In this document: in pieces, positions 60,468 through 64,000 of the stretch | How positions within the stretch are numbered: position 1 is the first letter of the stretch | Layout: the number at the start of each line of letters is the position of its first letter | DNA from: Mesolinea sp040772305 | GTDB taxonomy: Bacteria; Chloroflexota; Anaerolineae; Anaerolineales; Anaerolineaceae | Length of the DNA stretch: 64,000 nucleotides | Direction of reading: 5' to 3' | Assembly (NCBI GenBank): GCA_040772305.1 | Contig: JAXGYK010000001.1 | Coordinates: forward strand, 434,001-498,000 | Program-made: the position numbers and the translations under genes | The notes under the pieces: generated by a model | Databases searched by the model: none | Seen by the model: only the letters and a program-made list of their open reading frames with translations | What the model was told of the DNA's origin: nothing

Positions 60468-61523
60468 ATGTACACCGCTCCAATAAAGACATTTTGGGAT
60501 TTTGGTTCAGCTTATGACTTATTCATAAGCTTGTTTCATTTGCATAATCCGGAAGATTTCAATATTCGGCCTTCGTGGGCTAATGGTATCCTCAACCGTC
60601 TCGGCGAAAAAGACCGTAAAACACTAAAGCTTGCTGATGAAATGATGCTGATGCCACTCTATTTTGTGCACTTCCTGCCTAAACCCAAAGACACCCAAAC
60701 CTGCCTGACTGTCCTGGAAGAAAAACCAGAGTCAAAGCGCCTGGAGGCACTTGCTTTTGCCGCAGGAACACCCATTAATTTCAAGGAACTGGTGCTAAGC
60801 ACACGACCAAACCACAAATGGACCCAGGCTGAAAAGAATTGTGCCGCCGAATATTTTACCTATCGGGGACGTGAAGTTCAGCCTACATTTCTGGAAGCAG
60901 TTTATCAGACCTGGGCACATCGTGAAGAATTTGGCAGTGATCTGTTGCAGGCCTTAAGCGCTTATTATGAGAATTTCTTTGCTGAAGAAGAGCAGCGTAT
61001 TCTTCCTGTTTTGCGCAAGGGTTTAAGACATGCCCAGATGCGCGCCGGCTCGCTTTCAGTACCTGCCATGCTTGAGGAGATCAGCGCCGGAGTACGTTAC
61101 TACGAACTTGAAAACTACAAGCGCCTTTATCTGGCGCCATCTTTTTGGAGCACACCTTATTTACATTTTGAAGACGTGGATAAGGATGCCATTTTGATGG
61201 TTTACGGCGCCAGACCGGATAATATGGCTCTTATCCCAGGGGATATCGTTCCGGATGGACTTCTGCGCGGTCTGAAGGCCCTGGCAGACTCTACCCGATT
61301 GCGCATCCTGCGCGACATCGCGCTCGCACCGCAAACAGCAGCTCAGCTCTCCCGGTCCCTGCGGCTACGCCCGCCTACCATAGCGCATCATCTCAAAGAG
61401 TTGCGCCAGGCAGGTGTAGTTCAGGTAATCATGGACCCCGAGGGGGAATCTCAATATGCAACGCGTTTTGATGGCTTTGATACTATCCAGGATTTGCTAA
61501 CGCGCTTTGTTCACGGTGATTGA
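60468..61523 (+). CDS. ArsR-type winged-helix regulator with DUF5937-like N-terminal domain
   Basis: A 351-residue regulator. The N-terminal 260 residues form a helical domain like those in DUF5937/ArsR fusions (starting FWDFGSAYDLFISLFHLHNPEDF), probably for ligand binding or dimerisation. The C-terminal region is an ArsR winged helix (ALADSTRLRILRDIAL, TAAQLSRSLRLRPPTIAHHLKELRQAGVV). No metal-binding Cys pair was seen. A GTG at 60453 is possible, but the ATG at 60468 has AAAGG upstream. It directly precedes the MFS gene, which it probably controls. Confidence 0.8.
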   Translation: MYTAPIKTFWDFGSAYDLFISLFHLHNPEDFNIRPSWANGILNRLGEKDRKTLKLADEMMLMPLYFVHFLPKPKDTQTCLTVLEEKPESKRLEALAFAAGTPINFKELVLSTRPNHKWTQAEKNCAAEYFTYRGREVQPTFLEAVYQTWAHREEFGSDLLQALSAYYENFFAEEEQRILPVLRKGLRHAQMRAGSLSVPAMLEEISAGVRYYELENYKRLYLAPSFWSTPYLHFEDVDKDAILMVYGARPDNMALIPGDIVPDGLLRGLKALADSTRLRILRDIALAPQTAAQLSRSLRLRPPTIAHHLKELRQAGVVQVIMDPEGESQYATRFDGFDTIQDLLTRFVHGD

Positions 61524-62828
61524 ATGACGCCGAAACAAACCAAAAAAAATGAGGAGAAATCCTCTTTTTTTGCTATTTATATTAGCCGGATGAGGGCATT
61601 TAGCCGGAATGCTCGCCTTTATCTCATTGTTGCAATGTTAAGCGGTATTGCGGCGGGGATACAGGGCCTGCTTTTTAATTTTTATATCCTCAGTTTGGGC
61701 TACAACGAAGCCGTTATCGGAAACATTGTTACTGTACGCAGTGCTACCACCCTGTTAGCAGCCATACCAATGGGCTATCTTACAGACCGGATCGGCAGGC
61801 GGAATGCATTTATCCTGAGCATATTGACTGTGGCACTTGCCAGTTCGGTTATGCTGATAGTTCCTTCATTCGCAATCTTTTTATCGATGAATGTATTGAT
61901 GGGTTTAGCCCAGTCCCTTTCAGCCGTAGCAATGGGTCCTTTTTTAATGGAAAACAGTACGGATCTTGAGCGTACCTACCTTTTCAGTATCGCCTCAGGT
62001 CTTAGCATGGTTTCCACCTCAATCGGGCAATGGCTGGGAGGATACTTCCCTCTTTGGATGGGTAAAGCGCTCTTCGTAGCAGCATCCAGCACACAAGCCT
62101 ATGCAGCTTCATTGGCTGTAGCAGCTGGCGGTACGCTGCTTACAGTTATTCCCGCCGGTATGATCCGCAACCAGCCCTTAAAACCAGGCGAACGAACAAT
62201 TTTTGCACCGCTAGACTACTTTAAAGCTGACCCCAAGGGCCTTACAAAACTTATCCTGCCGGGGTTGGTAGTTTCTATTGGCGCTGGTTTAATTATGCCT
62301 TTTATGAATGTCTTTTTCCGCAATGTTCACCATCAAAGCGATGCTACGATCGGGGTGCTCCTGGCATGGGGCTCCCTGGCAATGGGCATTGGCCTGCTGA
62401 TTGCTCCCGGCCTTGCTGAGAAGTTTGGCAAGATTCAGGTGGTTGTTGTAAGCCAGGCGCTCTCAATCCCCTTTTTAGTTATTCTGGGCTTTTCTGGCAG
62501 CTTACTTCCTGCCATCTCAGCTTACTATCTGCGCATCCTGCTCATGAACATGAGTAACCCCATATACTCTACTTTTGCCATGGAACAGGCTAAACCCGAA
62601 TACCGGGGAATGGTTGCCTCTTTAATGAACATGGCACACCAATTTGGCTGGGCATTTAGCCCGACATTAAGTGGCCTTATCCAGGTGCGCTGGGGTTTTA
62701 AACCAGCCTTTATGCTTACCATTATTTTTTATTGCGTTGCAATTTGGATGTATTATGCCTTTTTCTGGCGCGACCGCAACCAGAAAGACAAGAATATTGT
62801 CCCAGACAGTGGGCCACAAGCTGCTTGA
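61524..62828 (+). CDS. MFS transporter
   Basis: A 434-residue permease with about 12 membrane helices. The loop between helices two and three is MGYLTDRIGRRNAFI, the classic MFS signature. A second, weaker copy follows helix eight (APGLAEKFGKIQVVV). The ATG overlaps the regulator stop (TGAATG), so the two are translationally coupled. It is probably a proton-driven efflux pump or uptake system controlled by the upstream ArsR-type protein. Substrate unknown. Confidence 0.9.
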   Translation: MTPKQTKKNEEKSSFFAIYISRMRAFSRNARLYLIVAMLSGIAAGIQGLLFNFYILSLGYNEAVIGNIVTVRSATTLLAAIPMGYLTDRIGRRNAFILSILTVALASSVMLIVPSFAIFLSMNVLMGLAQSLSAVAMGPFLMENSTDLERTYLFSIASGLSMVSTSIGQWLGGYFPLWMGKALFVAASSTQAYAASLAVAAGGTLLTVIPAGMIRNQPLKPGERTIFAPLDYFKADPKGLTKLILPGLVVSIGAGLIMPFMNVFFRNVHHQSDATIGVLLAWGSLAMGIGLLIAPGLAEKFGKIQVVVVSQALSIPFLVILGFSGSLLPAISAYYLRILLMNMSNPIYSTFAMEQAKPEYRGMVASLMNMAHQFGWAFSPTLSGLIQVRWGFKPAFMLTIIFYCVAIWMYYAFFWRDRNQKDKNIVPDSGPQAA

Positions 62829-62860
62829 TGCTTTATTCTCAAGGTTTTGTTCTTTAGAGT

Positions 62861-64000
62861 TTAAGGCCTTACTGGCTGGCGCGAGATTCGCGAATCTCTG
62901 ATTCCATTCACATTATTCACAACCCATTGATCGCCCGAACAGAGCCACCCCTGGTAGTTTGAAGGCCCAGCCACTGCTTCCCAGGGGCCTAAAACAAAGG
63001 GCAGCGGAGCTCCTGTCCCGATCCATTCTCCGTTATATTTGCGAGCGATATGCAAATGTGACCCGGTACTGCGGCCTCCCTCGCAAGAAGGGTGGCCAAC
63101 TGGCTCATCAACATTCAGCCAGGTTCCCTCCGGCACACGTTGGTAAGCAGCCATATGCATATAGATCAGAACCCAACCAGTGCCTTCATCACCATCACCA
63201 TCTAGATCAATCGCAACAACCCCGCGGGAACTGCGAACCACCAAGCCTGGAGCTGCTGCAGTTGCAAAATTTTTCGAAACGTTGCAACCACGCGTTCCGT
63301 CACCGGGAGCAAAGTCCACAGCACCACGAGGAGTACCCGTCTGCCAGGTGTCATGAGGCCCTGAAGTGTTAGCCCAATCCATTCCGCCCTGAAAGGGAAG
63401 TTCCAGAACAGGAGGGTGCAGGTTTTCATGAAACAAGGGCTCAGTCTCAGCGGCTTGTTCACTTAAATCTGGAAAAAGTTCTGCATAACAAGCCATAAAC
63501 CCAGCTGGTCCGTACAGCGCTGCCTCAAATTGATTTGGATGGTATAGACGTGCAAACAGATATTGCAGGGCCACAGAACCCGCGTTCAAATCAGGGTGTA
63601 TGTATACGCTGCTTGAGTCGCGAAAATTTATTCTTTTCAGGGTTCCTTCCCTCCAGCCATAATACCCCTGTGCCAGAATGCGCGCAACCACCTGTAATTC
63701 TGCATACAGGCCTTTTGTGGACTCTGTGTTTAATCCCAAGGGGTATATTTGCTTCTCTGCACCGGCTGGATGACTATACACCCAACCCGACCGGAACTCT
63801 GTGAATGCAATGAGAAGACATGGATTGGTAGACGTTTCACGGGCTACTAACTCCACAATTTGAGGGCCCGTGTAATCACCATCAAAGAGCGTTTCTGTAT
63901 ACTCATTGAGGTATCCACCCCCCGCCTGAGCAAATGCCAGAGTATCAAATGCTTGTGCGCCAGGGCCGTATACAACTTCGCTGTCCGATAGCAAGGGCTG
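62861..64000 (-). CDS. M23-type metallopeptidase, partial at window end
   Basis: The frame is open to the right edge, so the N terminus is missing. The C-terminal M23 domain has GPHDTW, then GAVDFAPGDGT, where the His lies 13 residues before the Asp, and the HxH block GSHLHIARKYNGEW. An insertion of Asp/Gly (IDLDGDGDEGTGW) may bind calcium. This is the same variant metal site as in the peptidase at 2665. The N-terminal visible part has no recognised domain. Probably an extracytoplasmic cell-wall enzyme. It converges with the MFS gene. Confidence 0.75.
   Translation of the reverse strand, partial: QPLLSDSEVVYGPGAQAFDTLAFAQAGGGYLNEYTETLFDGDYTGPQIVELVARETSTNPCLLIAFTEFRSGWVYSHPAGAEKQIYPLGLNTESTKGLYAELQVVARILAQGYYGWREGTLKRINFRDSSSVYIHPDLNAGSVALQYLFARLYHPNQFEAALYGPAGFMACYAELFPDLSEQAAETEPLFHENLHPPVLELPFQGGMDWANTSGPHDTWQTGTPRGAVDFAPGDGTRGCNVSKNFATAAAPGLVVRSSRGVVAIDLDGDGDEGTGWVLIYMHMAAYQRVPEGTWLNVDEPVGHPSCEGGRSTGSHLHIARKYNGEWIGTGAPLPFVLGPWEAVAGPSNYQGWLCSGDQWVVNNVNGIRDSRISRQPVRP

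Noticed and set aside
1..64000. CRISPR arrays, rRNA operons, phage attachment sites
   Set aside because: Reading through the gaps showed no regular direct-repeat/spacer pattern, no rRNA and no integrase. The single tRNA gene is not flanked by an integrase or a repeated end.

Overview
The window looks like a chromosomal stretch from a member of the Chloroflexota, most likely an Anaerolineae-type bacterium. This is inferred from protein types only: Thr/Pro-rich linkers on secreted proteins, a CAP-LysM surface protein, variant M23 peptidases, and a phosphate block followed by kinase-like and CHAD genes. No rRNA or complete taxonomic marker set is present. The only RNA gene found is tRNA-Pro(UGG). 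The window opens on the terminal inverted repeat of an IS3-family element and closes inside an M23 peptidase gene.

Layout. 1-1271: complete IS3-family element with a programmed -1 frameshift. 1.5-7.2 kb: acyltransferase, variant M23 peptidase, a membrane-anchored LuxR-Kelch regulator, and two exported proteins. 7.3-10.7 kb: glycan genes (flippase-like protein, methyltransferase, GT4) and a frameshifted methyltransferase. 10.9-18.8 kb: APS kinase, a large membrane protein, folK, homoserine dehydrogenase and dnaE. 19-26.6 kb: polyprenol-phosphate-type GT2, CAP/LysM protein, three glycosyltransferases and a DUF2142-like membrane protein. 26.6-27.6 kb: a decayed scar with an IS256-type transposase fragment and a truncated second DUF2142-like gene. 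27.6-31.7 kb: an operon of a sulfatase-like membrane enzyme, an unknown membrane-anchored protein, a small membrane protein and a large methyltransferase-containing protein. Its 5' end is cut off by an IS481-family insertion at 31708-32800. 32.9-44.4 kb: surface polysaccharide locus with aminotransferase, two glycosyltransferases sharing a C-terminal repeat, acetyltransferase, dTDP-rhamnose genes rfbC-B-A-D, an ABC exporter pair and another GT2. 44.4-51.2 kb: CorA-type transporter facing a co-oriented run phoB-phoR-phoU, two thymidylate-kinase-like genes and CHAD. 51.4-64 kb: sufS-sufE, surE, lipoprotein, ABC transporter operon, rnhB, GT2, tRNA-Pro, esterase lipoprotein, ArsR-type regulator with MFS transporter, and a partial M23 peptidase.

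How the genes work together. About half of the window builds or exports cell-surface glycan: nucleotide sugar synthesis, many glycosyltransferases, ABC export and glycan modification. The regions with most turnover (10.1-10.7, 26.6-27.6 and 31.7-32.8 kb) all lie in this glycan material. The phosphate block is the most suggestive multi-gene unit. It couples the PhoB/PhoR/PhoU control circuit to two P-loop kinases that lack typical dTMP kinase motifs and to a CHAD protein, a family linked to polyphosphate. This may be an uncharacterised phosphate or polyphosphate module.
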